This document shows, piece after piece, positions 45,876 to 53,811 of a DNA stretch of 64,000 bases. A program made the position numbers and the translations under genes. Under the pieces are notes generated by a model that saw nothing but the letters and a program-made list of their open reading frames with translations, did not search any database and was not told the origin of the DNA. The first letter of the stretch is position 1; each line of letters begins with the position of its first letter. The DNA comes from Synechococcus sp. MEDNS5 (GTDB taxonomy: Bacteria; Cyanobacteriota; Cyanobacteriia; PCC-6307; Cyanobiaceae): assembly GCF_014279875.1 (NCBI RefSeq), contig NZ_CP047952.1:1240001-1304000 (forward strand). The letters run 5' to 3'.

Positions 45876-46769
45876 ATGGCGCTGATCCTTCCGCCCAACT
45901 ATCACAAGATCACGGCGGTTGAACGCAACCGCATCTCCTGGATCGAGCCGAAGGAGGCTGAGCGACAGGACATCCGTCCTTTGCGTATCGGCATTCTGAA
46001 CATCATGCCGCTGGGAAAGCAGTATGAATTCAATCTTCTGCACCCCCTCGGTCTCTCAGTGCTCCAGATCGAGCCAATCTGGATACGACTGCAGACCCAT
46101 GCTTACAAAAGCTGGGACCAGTCCCATCTCAATGACCTGTATGTGAGCTGGGAGGAAGCCCTGTCCCAGGGACCGCTCGACGGATTAATCATCACTGGTG
46201 CACCTGTCGAACACTTGGCGTTTGAGGATGTCACCTACTGGCCAGAACTGGTCACAGTGGTCGAGAACGCTCGCCACACATGCGCCAGCACCCTGGGTCT
46301 CTGCTGGGCCGGATTTGCTCTGGCCTACCTGGCCGGCGTGGACAAACAGACCTTCAAGCGCAAACTGTTCGGGGTTTATCCCCTGCGCAGCCTTGTCCCA
46401 GGCCACTCATTGATGGGCACTCAGGATGATCAATTTCTCTGTCCCCAGAGTCGCCATGCCGGCTTGCCCGACGCGGCCATGGAATCAGCACAACGGCAGG
46501 GACGGCTGCGGCTGCTCGCCCACGGTGAATCCGTCGGTTACACCATTTTCGAAACACCGGATCAGAGGCAGCTGATGCATCTCGGACATCCCGAGTACAA
46601 CGTCGGCCGCATCATCGCGGAGATGGAAAGGGACAAAGCCCGTGGCGATGTTCCACCGCCGGAGAATTTCAACGCCGATCATCCCAGGACTCTGTGGCGT
46701 TCCCATCGAAACCTGTTGTTCCAGCAATGGCTCTGGTTTTGCTACCAGCGGGTTTCACTGCAGGGATAA
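45876..46769 (+). CDS. metA: homoserine O-acyltransferase (MetA-type)
   Basis: 297 aa. Activates homoserine for the neighbouring MetY. Signatures: RIGILNIMPLGKQYE, ITGAPVEHLAFEDVTYWPEL, the catalytic Cys in LGLCWAGFA (C143) and LGHPEYNVGRI. Many MetA proteins use acetyl- rather than succinyl-CoA, and pairing with metY suggests acetyl-CoA, though a single active-site residue decides this and I have not assessed it. Confidence 0.93.
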   Translation: MALILPPNYHKITAVERNRISWIEPKEAERQDIRPLRIGILNIMPLGKQYEFNLLHPLGLSVLQIEPIWIRLQTHAYKSWDQSHLNDLYVSWEEALSQGPLDGLIITGAPVEHLAFEDVTYWPELVTVVENARHTCASTLGLCWAGFALAYLAGVDKQTFKRKLFGVYPLRSLVPGHSLMGTQDDQFLCPQSRHAGLPDAAMESAQRQGRLRLLAHGESVGYTIFETPDQRQLMHLGHPEYNVGRIIAEMERDKARGDVPPPENFNADHPRTLWRSHRNLLFQQWLWFCYQRVSLQG

Positions 46770-46787
46770 ACAGCGTTCGAGCCTCAG

Positions 46788-47030
46788 ATGCACCCACTTG
46801 ATCTCTATGACCAATGGCGGCGACGTTTGCTTCGCTGGTTACCGATTCGTCAGGCGTTTGATCGCACTCCAGATGCTGTAGCTCCCCATGGCTCTGAGGA
46901 CTGGTTGTTGGAGCCCATCGATGCCGATGAAGCGTGTCGACTCTTCCCGCACCTTGAAAAAGACCGCGCTGTTCTGCAGTACCAGAAACTGCGTCTGCAG
47001 ATCCGAGAGCAGGACGGCCGCGGTTTCTAG
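46788..47030 (+). CDS. small hypothetical protein
   Basis: 80 aa, charged, with RRLLRWLPIRQAFDR and EDWLLEPIDADEACRLFPHL. No family recognised. Encoded 18 nt after metA in the same direction; convergent with the DUF723-like gene with a 4-nt overlap. Confidence 0.5.
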   Translation: MHPLDLYDQWRRRLLRWLPIRQAFDRTPDAVAPHGSEDWLLEPIDADEACRLFPHLEKDRAVLQYQKLRLQIREQDGRGF

Positions 47031-47323
47031 AGCGCGACTGATGTCTCGACAGGGCGCAGGGCTTCCACAGGCTTGGCCGCAGCACGGTTCAATTCCCGTT
47101 CCAGGCACTCCACCCGTCGCTCACGCAGGCAATGACGGCACCCCCCCGTGGTTTGCAGGTGTTTTTCAGGGGTGATGGTAATGGGGTGAACAGGATGCTT
47201 GCGGCAACGGATTTTCACCGGGCTCTTGTAACTGCGCCACTGGATCTCGGAGTAATCGAAACGATCACCGAAGCGCTGCTTCGCCCGCTCCAAGAAGATC
47301 TCAAGGGAAATCCGTGCTGCCAT
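47027..47323 (-). CDS. DUF723-like zinc-ribbon protein
   Basis: 98 aa. It has the pattern FLERAKQRFGDRFDYSEIQW, then IRCRKHPVHPITITPEKHL and GCRHCLRERR, matching the short DUF723-type unit common in phage and homing-endonuclease-associated proteins (C..H ... GCxxC). Here it stands alone with no nuclease domain. It starts opposite the AlkB-family gene. Confidence 0.7.
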   Translation of the reverse strand: MAARISLEIFLERAKQRFGDRFDYSEIQWRSYKSPVKIRCRKHPVHPITITPEKHLQTTGGCRHCLRERRVECLERELNRAAAKPVEALRPVETSVAL

Positions 47324-47388
47324 GGCGGCAATCTATGGACGAATGGATTCGGCGCTCCACTGCTGTTATTCGTCTTTACGTCGACACA

Positions 47389-47976
47389 ATGAACTGGAAC
47401 CTTCAATCCCAATGGCTCTCCCCTGACACCACCCAAGAGTGGATGGAGCGGTGTCACCAGCAAATCAAGTGGGAGCACACCGACGTCAGGGTCTATGGGC
47501 GATGGCACAAGGTGCCGAGACTCACAGCATTCCTGGCCGATCGATCGGTGACCTATCGCTACAGCGGCGCTCTTCACCGGGGCACAGGTTGGCCGCAGTG
47601 GTTTCTGCCACTGCTCGAGAAAGTCTCAAAACAGTGCAACGCACCATTCAACGGATGCTTGTTCAACTTGTATCGAAACGGCGAAGACCGGATGGGATGG
47701 CATGCCGATGACGAACCCGAAATCGACACTTCGTTCCCGATCGCATCACTCTCGTTCGGGGCAACGCGGGACCTGCAGTTTCGCCACAGAACGACTGGGC
47801 AGCGACTTGATCTCACGCTCTCGGATGGCGACTTGTTGCTGATGGATCCTGAATGCCAGAGCCTGTGGATGCACGGACTACCGACCCGGCGCAAGATCAC
47901 AACGCGGAGACTGAATCTCACTTTCCGTGTGTTCAGAACCAACGATTCAGTACGACACTCCAAAGGGGCACGCTGA
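47389..47976 (+). CDS. AlkB family 2-oxoglutarate/Fe(II)-dependent dioxygenase
   Basis: 195 aa from the ATG at 47389. Nearly minimal AlkB fold: LYRNGEDRMGWHADDE (HxD with H105 and D107), MHGLPTR (distal His, H162) and RRLNLTFR (2-oxoglutarate Arg). Members demethylate alkylated DNA or RNA bases, and some act on proteins; target not known. The start overlaps no coding frame, but the gene sits only 65 nt from the DUF723-like gene start, transcribed divergently. Confidence 0.9.
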   Translation: MNWNLQSQWLSPDTTQEWMERCHQQIKWEHTDVRVYGRWHKVPRLTAFLADRSVTYRYSGALHRGTGWPQWFLPLLEKVSKQCNAPFNGCLFNLYRNGEDRMGWHADDEPEIDTSFPIASLSFGATRDLQFRHRTTGQRLDLTLSDGDLLLMDPECQSLWMHGLPTRRKITTRRLNLTFRVFRTNDSVRHSKGAR

Positions 47977-48838
47977 CCAATGCAATAAGCGTGCTGCGCA
48001 GAATCAACTGTGCGGAAGCCGATGCATCGCATTGCTCGGATTCAGCCATCAACAGCACTGAGATCGCTGTTGGAGCGGCTGCTTGAAGCACGAGGGCTTT
48101 CTTTGCGAGCAGCGGTAGGGGGAGGGGAAGACTGATCAGCAGCATCAGCATCGGAAACAACAGAAGCTTGCAGACCAAAGGAGACAGCAAACCCATGGGC
48201 ACAGGCGAGGGCGCGCGCGTGGCAATGGTTCCCAAACGCATCCCCACAACAGCAAGTGCCATCACAATCACCACCCGCGAAGGCAACCACAGGCCTGTAC
48301 TGATCACGTCATGCCATGGAGTGGCCAGCACAATCAGAGCTCCAAGCAGACCCCGCGTCGCAGGGCTCGCCATGAGATGGCTTGCCAACGAGCTCCAGCG
48401 GTAGGCATGGCCTTGATGGTTGGTCTGGTGCAGCCAGAGAGGACCCAGTCCCCAAGCCAGAAGCGTGGCGCCAAAGTCGTAACCGATGCTCACGGGAAGC
48501 GCCTCGGGTGGAAGCAGTGCCAATGCAGCAGGAATGCCGAAGTAGGCCGTATTACCGATGCAACTGGCCAGCTGTCGATCAGGCAGTACCAGGGCGTCAG
48601 TGATCAACCGCGAGCTTCGCAGCACAACAAGCATGAGCACGATCGCTGTCACAGCCAGCAAAGCCATGAACAGAAGAGAGCGGTTAAGACCGCCGTGAAG
48701 AAGCAACCCCATCAGGCTCAGGGGAACTCCAAAACGCACCAAGGGCGTGGCCAGTGGATTGATCCATTGCGGACGGCAACGACCGATCAGAGCCCCTGCC
48801 AAAAGGCAGGGAACCATTTCCCAGAGCAGGCTCAGCAC
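47933..48838 (-). CDS. AEC family transporter (auxin efflux carrier-like)
   Basis: 301 aa, about ten hydrophobic segments. Start LLWEMVPCLLAGALIGRC, then GNTAYFGIPAALALLPPEALP, which is a conserved N-domain crossover with GN..GIP, and VGMRLGT in the second repeat. Such carriers export organic acids or amino acids. It overlaps the alkB-like gene convergently by 44 nt. Confidence 0.85.
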   Translation of the reverse strand: MLSLLWEMVPCLLAGALIGRCRPQWINPLATPLVRFGVPLSLMGLLLHGGLNRSLLFMALLAVTAIVLMLVVLRSSRLITDALVLPDRQLASCIGNTAYFGIPAALALLPPEALPVSIGYDFGATLLAWGLGPLWLHQTNHQGHAYRWSSLASHLMASPATRGLLGALIVLATPWHDVISTGLWLPSRVVIVMALAVVGMRLGTIATRAPSPVPMGLLSPLVCKLLLFPMLMLLISLPLPLPLLAKKALVLQAAAPTAISVLLMAESEQCDASASAQLILRSTLIALVSVPLWSVVLNRWF

Positions 48839-48915
48839 CTCTCACCGCCAGCCAGGCCAAATCGACGCACCAGGCCTTGTGCCAAAATTTCCACCGTCCT
48901 CGCCTGACCAGCAGC

Positions 48916-49131
48916 ATGGCCTTCGCTGCACCGTCCTGTCTGATCCAGCAACATCTTCTGCAACTCAGCACCGCACTGATGGAGCGCTGCGAGCAGCTTC
49001 AACTTCATCTGGCCGAACAGATCGACCAACTTCCGCTGGGCAATGAAAGCTGGCTGCAAACGGAGCGAGAGCTGGTCGCCGCTGAACAAGCTCTGGATCG
49101 ACTTCATCACGCCTCTCAGTGGGCCATCTGA
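48916..49131 (+). CDS. small helical hypothetical protein
   Basis: 71 aa from the ATG at 48916. Helical with LLQLSTALMERCEQLQLHLA and ERELVAAEQALDRLHH. No family recognised. Convergent with the ATP-binding gene (16-nt overlap). Confidence 0.55.
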   Translation: MAFAAPSCLIQQHLLQLSTALMERCEQLQLHLAEQIDQLPLGNESWLQTERELVAAEQALDRLHHASQWAI

Positions 49132-49859
49132 TTGAGAAAACGTTGAGAACGTTCTTCCTTGGCATGGGTGAAGAACTCCTCGGCATCGGTTAACTCAACA
49201 ACCCGTCCCTCATCCATGAACATCACCCGGTCCGCCACCTCACGGGCGAAACCGACTTCATGGGTGACCACCACCATTGTCATGCCAGCGGCAGCCAGTT
49301 GGCGCATGGCATCGAGAACCTCCTTAACCCGTTCAGGATCGAGCGCACTGGTGGGCTCATCGAACAGCATCAACTCTGGATCCAGGGCCAAAGCCCTGGC
49401 GATGGCAACCCGTTGCTGCTGGCCACCGCTGAGCTGCGCTGGATACTTCAAAGCCTGATCAGCGATTCCCATCTGCTCGAGCAGAGCGAAGGCCCGGCGA
49501 TCAGCCTGAACCCTTGGGATCGACTTCACCTGAATGGGCGCCAGGGTGATGTTCTGAAGAATCGTGAGGTGAGGAAACAGGTTGAACTGCTGGAACACCA
49601 TGCCCACACGACGACGGATTCTGCGAATCTGACGATCGTCATGGTCGGAATCGAGTGGAATACCAACCACTTCAAGGGAACCGGAATCGATCGACTCCAA
49701 ACCGTTGAAGGTGCGAATGAGCGTGCTCTTTCCGGAACCGGACGGTCCCATCACCACAAGGACCTCACCATGGCGAACACTGAGGCTGACATCGTCAAGA
49801 GCGCGATTCCCAACGGCGAAGCTCTTGTTGACTGACTCAGCGCGAACAGCAATGGTCAT
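49116..49859 (-). CDS. amino-acid ABC transporter ATP-binding protein (BgtA-type)
   Basis: 247 aa. PAAT-type ATPase: Walker A GPSGSGKSTLIR, Q-loop VFQQFNLFPHL, signature LSGGQQQRVAIARAL and Walker B LMLFDEPTSALD, with HEVGFAREVAD. Last gene of the leftward amino-acid ABC operon (overlaps the permease by 4 nt). By resemblance to the Anabaena/Synechocystis N-II system, the symbol bgtA would fit, but orthology is not tested. Confidence 0.93.
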   Translation of the reverse strand: MTIAVRAESVNKSFAVGNRALDDVSLSVRHGEVLVVMGPSGSGKSTLIRTFNGLESIDSGSLEVVGIPLDSDHDDRQIRRIRRRVGMVFQQFNLFPHLTILQNITLAPIQVKSIPRVQADRRAFALLEQMGIADQALKYPAQLSGGQQQRVAIARALALDPELMLFDEPTSALDPERVKEVLDAMRQLAAAGMTMVVVTHEVGFAREVADRVMFMDEGRVVELTDAEEFFTHAKEERSQRFLNQMAH

Positions 49860-50896
49860 GAACGGCGGGCTGCAATGAGATTGGAGGAGTCTTGTCGCTC
49901 AAACTGGCGCGCCATGAGAGCCATCGCGGTGCAGAGCAACCAATACAACCCTGCTAGCCAGACATAAACCTCGAGGTGGCGCCCGATATAGGCCGGATTG
50001 GCCAACAAGCTTTGGCTGATGCCAAGCAATTCCACCAAACCGAGAATGGCCATCAGACTCGTGTTCTGAAGTAAACCCACCGCCTGGTTCGTGAGCGCAG
50101 GAACGGCGATGCGCAGAGCCTGCGGAAGAATCACCAGACGTTGGATCTGCCATGGTCCAAGTCCGAGTGCTGCAGCTGCTTCGAATTGCGTTGGAGGCAC
50201 CGCCTGCAACCCTCCTCTCACATCTTCAGCCACATAGGCAGCTGCAAACAAGGCAAAGGCCACAACCGCACGAAGCACACGGTTGATTTCAATCTGAACC
50301 GGAAGGAACAGCGGAAGCAGAAGCTGGCCAAAGAAGAGAACAGCAATCAACGGAACAGCACGCATCCCATCGATGTAGATCCTGGAAAGCTGGCGTGCTG
50401 TGGTCAGGTCGCTGCAGCGCCCCAGGGCGAGAAGAACACCGAATGGAAGGGCTATCAACCCGCTAAACAAGGTCAGCAGGAGCGTCAGAACAAGTCCTCC
50501 CCAGAGACGGGAGGGCACGGGATCCAGCACACCACCACCAGCAAGAAGCCAAAGCCCGAGGGGCATCATCAACAACCAGCTCCAGGACAGGACCGTGTTG
50601 TTAAGGCCCATCCCTCGTCGCAGAAGGAAAGGCTGGGCCAACGTGAAGATCGTCAGCAACACCAGCAATCCAAGCCACAGGATTGGCCTCCATCGGGACG
50701 CCGCCGGGTAGCCACCGATTGCAAAGAGCGGCAGATTCCCCGTGACCACCGACCAGTCGGCTTGCCGGACAAGCCAGAAGCCTGTTGACCAGAGCGCCCA
50801 GGCGATGAGTGCCAGGAGAACAACACTGAAACAACCTTGCAAGGGATGGCGACGAAAATGACGCAACCCAGCGCGAAGGGACGACGACCTCGTCAA
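49856..50896 (-). CDS. amino-acid ABC transporter permease (NatH-type)
   Basis: 346 aa from a TTG at 50896. A long N-terminal part with TMs, then the HisMQ-type core with DGMRAVPLIAVLFFGQLLLP and EAAAALGLGPWQIQRLVILPQA (EAAxxxG coupling loop). The second, longer permease of the operon; the N-terminal extension is the form seen in NatH/AapM-like subunits. Confidence 0.88.
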   Translation of the reverse strand: MTRSSSLRAGLRHFRRHPLQGCFSVVLLALIAWALWSTGFWLVRQADWSVVTGNLPLFAIGGYPAASRWRPILWLGLLVLLTIFTLAQPFLLRRGMGLNNTVLSWSWLLMMPLGLWLLAGGGVLDPVPSRLWGGLVLTLLLTLFSGLIALPFGVLLALGRCSDLTTARQLSRIYIDGMRAVPLIAVLFFGQLLLPLFLPVQIEINRVLRAVVAFALFAAAYVAEDVRGGLQAVPPTQFEAAAALGLGPWQIQRLVILPQALRIAVPALTNQAVGLLQNTSLMAILGLVELLGISQSLLANPAYIGRHLEVYVWLAGLYWLLCTAMALMARQFERQDSSNLIAARRS

Positions 50897-50899
50897 TGC

Positions 50900-51400
50900 T
50901 CAGACACCAGGCTGGTTGGACGGAGACCGAAACAAGTTCAGCGCTGAGAGGAACAAGGCGACACCAAAAAGGGTTCCCAGGGCCCAGAGGCTGTCGGAGG
51001 GCCACTCAAGAACGAGCAACAAACCCAGAATGGAGGTGACCACACCATCCACAACTGTCAAACCAGCAGCAGCTCCAGGGGTCGTTGCACCGGAGGCCAG
51101 TTCCATCACGCCTTCAATCAGAAGAAGAACGCCAGCGAACAGCGTGAGGCTGATTTCACTATCGATCGGATCGAGCAGAATGAAAACGGCGCCACCGATG
51201 TAGAGAAGGGCAGACAACACACGAAACAGTTTGCCTTGAGAGGAGGACTCGGCACCAAGGCGAAGAAACTGTCCGATCCCGGCGGCGAAGGCAATTCCTC
51301 CGATGCCAATGGTCAGCAATGTGGCCGAAACGAATGGAAGAAGGATGGCAGCAATAGCCGCAATGACAAGAAGTACGGCAGCAATACGGCGTGAGGTCAT
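50900..51400 (-). CDS. HdeD-like (DUF308) membrane protein inside an amino-acid ABC operon
   Basis: 166 aa from the ATG at 51400, six hydrophobic segments with SALLYIGGAVFILLDPIDSE and LIEGVMELASGATTPG, typical of HdeD/DUF308. It is transcribed with the two permease genes and placed between them (3 nt before the next gene). HdeD in E. coli is an acid-stress membrane protein. The insertion is unusual and its relation to transport unknown. Confidence 0.85.
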   Translation of the reverse strand: MTSRRIAAVLLVIAAIAAILLPFVSATLLTIGIGGIAFAAGIGQFLRLGAESSSQGKLFRVLSALLYIGGAVFILLDPIDSEISLTLFAGVLLLIEGVMELASGATTPGAAAGLTVVDGVVTSILGLLLVLEWPSDSLWALGTLFGVALFLSALNLFRSPSNQPGV

Positions 51401-51424
51401 GGCTCCAACCACAGTCGCCGAATG

Positions 51425-52324
51425 TTAAGTGCGTTGACCCTTATTGAGCACAGCGTGATTGAGGATCTGCATGCAGCCGTTGATCAGCAGGTTGAGCAGA
51501 AGAAAGCTGAACAAGAGGAGCAGAAAGCCTTCGATGGCACGTCCCGTCTGGGTGATGGCTGTATCACTGACGGCATAAAGATCGGCATAGCCAACCGCGA
51601 TCGACAAGGTGCTGTTCTTGGCAAGGTTGAGGTACTGGCTGCTAAGAGCCGGAAGAATGGCTGGAAGAGCCTGGGGCAGAACCACACGTTTCAGCCCGAG
51701 CCCCTCACCGATGCCCAGGCTGCGAAACGCTTCCCACTGTCCCCGCGGCACGGCATCCAGACCTCCGCGCACCACCTCGGCAATGAAAGCCCCTGTGAAC
51801 ACGCTGAGTCCAACCAGGACAGCCGCAAATTCAACGCTGAGATTGAGTCCCATCACGCTGATGGCCTGGTTGGAGACGCGGATCAGTGCCCCCAGCGGAG
51901 CGAGCGGTTCGGATGGCAGCCCCAGAAAGGCCACGAAGTACCAGAAGAGCAGTTGCAAAAGCAGGGGAATCTGACGAATCAGCCCCACATAAAGACCTGC
52001 GAGCGCACTGAACAGTGGGTTATTGCTGCGAGAAGCAGCGCCTGCCACCACGCCCAGCACCGTGGCCAGGGCAATGCTGCAGGCGATCACCCGAAGACTG
52101 TTCAACCATCCCATCAACAGGGCCCAGGCCATGCTGTCGCCAGGCTGGAACGGCAGAAGATGCTCGCTGATCGCAAATCCCGCTGGTCTGCTCAGCCAAC
52201 GAAAACTCAGACCCAACCCTGTACGGATCAGATTGACGGTGAGGTTATTGATCAGAATTCCCGCCAGCGCGAGCACGGCCGCCAGCAGCAGAACCTGGAT
52301 CCACCAGCGTTGGCGACGCGTCAT
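51425..52324 (-). CDS. amino-acid ABC transporter permease (NatG-type)
   Basis: 299 aa. PAAT permease core with the conserved GGLDAVPRGQWEAFRSLGIG coupling loop and VLPQALPAILPAL, and an N-terminal TM region with LIRQIPLLLQLLFWY. It overlaps the substrate-binding protein gene by 4 nt. Confidence 0.9.
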   Translation of the reverse strand: MTRRQRWWIQVLLLAAVLALAGILINNLTVNLIRTGLGLSFRWLSRPAGFAISEHLLPFQPGDSMAWALLMGWLNSLRVIACSIALATVLGVVAGAASRSNNPLFSALAGLYVGLIRQIPLLLQLLFWYFVAFLGLPSEPLAPLGALIRVSNQAISVMGLNLSVEFAAVLVGLSVFTGAFIAEVVRGGLDAVPRGQWEAFRSLGIGEGLGLKRVVLPQALPAILPALSSQYLNLAKNSTLSIAVGYADLYAVSDTAITQTGRAIEGFLLLLFSFLLLNLLINGCMQILNHAVLNKGQRT

Positions 52325-53373
52325 TGGAATGGTGGAGCAATCAACACACCACCATCCCGATGCAGCTGATTGAGTCCTCGCGGGATGGGCACAGCACTCT
52401 GCGGACCGAGGTGGCGGTTGTAGATCTCGCCGTAATTGCCGGTGGCCTTCAACACACTGACAACGAAATCATTCGGAAGACCCAGTTTGGATCCAAGCTC
52501 TCCTTCAACCCCCAAAAACCGACGCAATGCTGTTTTGCTCGGGTCATTGATTGCCTCCTGAAGCTTGGCGTCCACAGTCTCTTGCGTGATTCCCATCTCC
52601 TCAGCGGTCACCAGGGCATAAACCACCCAGCGCATAGCATCGGCCAGGCGCTGATCTCCACCGGAGGAGAGGGGGGCTAAGGGCTCCTTGCTGAGCACCT
52701 CAGGCAGGATTTGGTGGTTGTTCGGCTGTTCAAAGCCGGAGCGAGCCGAGGCCAGTTGAGATCGGTCCGATGTCATCGCTGCGCAACGCTTCTGCAAATA
52801 TCCAGCAACTAGCTGATTCAGGTCCTGATATTTGACCGGTTTGTAGGAAATTCCCTTGGCCTGAAAAACATCGTTGAGGTTCTGTTCCGTTGTGGTTCCT
52901 GAGCCAACACAGATTGTTTGATTTCTGAGGTCCTCGAGCCTTTTGATGCCGGAATCTCGGCGCACTAGAAGACCTTGACCATCGTGGAACACAACCGGTG
53001 CAAAGGTAACGCCATTTCCGCCAGACGCATCACGGCTGAGGTTAAAAGTGGTGTTCCTCGAGAGAAGGTCTATTTCACCAGTTCTCAAGGCCGTGAAACG
53101 CTCCGGAGCCGTCAATGGTCTGTACTCAACCTTGCTGTCATCCCCCACGAAAGCCGCAGCAAAGGCCTTGCACATGTCCACATCCAAACCTGCATAGCGA
53201 CCGTCGCGATCCAAGAAACTGAAACCAGGAATCTTGCCGCTGACCCCACAGCGAAGCTCCCCTCGCTGACGGATCAGATCCAGGCGAGAGGCGCCTCCCT
53301 CGCCGAGCGTGGCACAGGCCTGCAAGCCGAACGCCAAGACCCAGACAGCAACAAGAAAACCACGCTGCACCAT
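52321..53373 (-). CDS. amino-acid ABC transporter substrate-binding lipoprotein (NatF-type)
   Basis: 350 aa. Lipobox-like FGLQACATL at the N-terminus, then a periplasmic-binding protein type 2 core: LRCGVSGKIPGFSFLDRDGRYAGLDVDMCKAF and SRNTTFNLSRDASGG, as in AapJ/BztA/NatF-type binding proteins for acidic or neutral amino acids. First gene of the leftward operon natF-natG-hdeD-natH-bgtA. Substrate range is not readable. Confidence 0.92.
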   Translation of the reverse strand: MVQRGFLVAVWVLAFGLQACATLGEGGASRLDLIRQRGELRCGVSGKIPGFSFLDRDGRYAGLDVDMCKAFAAAFVGDDSKVEYRPLTAPERFTALRTGEIDLLSRNTTFNLSRDASGGNGVTFAPVVFHDGQGLLVRRDSGIKRLEDLRNQTICVGSGTTTEQNLNDVFQAKGISYKPVKYQDLNQLVAGYLQKRCAAMTSDRSQLASARSGFEQPNNHQILPEVLSKEPLAPLSSGGDQRLADAMRWVVYALVTAEEMGITQETVDAKLQEAINDPSKTALRRFLGVEGELGSKLGLPNDFVVSVLKATGNYGEIYNRHLGPQSAVPIPRGLNQLHRDGGVLIAPPFQ

Positions 53374-53483
53374 GCAGATTCCCAGAACCGCTGCCAGTTT
53401 GTCAGAAGTTGCACACAGCCCTTGCAGTGATTGAAAATCTCTGCAGGCCCTACCTACATTAATTTGTGGTTTGACCGAATGTG

Positions 53484-53807
53484 ATGTATCGATCCCTGCT
53501 GGGATCTGTTTCGGTCGTGATTGTGGGAACTTTTTTGAGTGTCTCGCCTTCGGCCGCCTGGGATAAAGCTGACCGCCAGGCCTACAGCAACAAGATGGCC
53601 ATACTCAAGGTCATGTTGGAAGGTGCCAGGGAACGCGCCATCGCAACAAATGATCTTGAGACGATGTGCCTAATCATGAGTATTGGCAATGATGTCACCG
53701 AAACCTATCTGAGGTCGCGCGCTGACGACGCAATGATTCAAAAGCGACTCGCTGGAATGCGCAATGACCTCACCGCATGTCTGGCATTGCTCTACAAACG
53801 CCGCTGA
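53484..53807 (+). CDS. small secreted hypothetical protein
   Basis: 107 aa from the ATG at 53484 (a GTG 3 nt upstream is equally possible). Signal peptide (SLLGSVSVVIVGTFLSVSPSAA, cut here to note only positions 3-25), then a helical mature domain with two Cys (LETMCLIM; LTACLALL). No family recognised. Convergent with the SulP gene (4 nt). Confidence 0.6.
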   Translation: MYRSLLGSVSVVIVGTFLSVSPSAAWDKADRQAYSNKMAILKVMLEGARERAIATNDLETMCLIMSIGNDVTETYLRSRADDAMIQKRLAGMRNDLTACLALLYKRR

Positions 53808-53811
53808 TCCA

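Noticed and set aside
51422-52369. 315-aa rightward frame
   Set aside because: It is antisense to the ABC permease gene; its Gln/His-rich composition is typical of a shadow frame.
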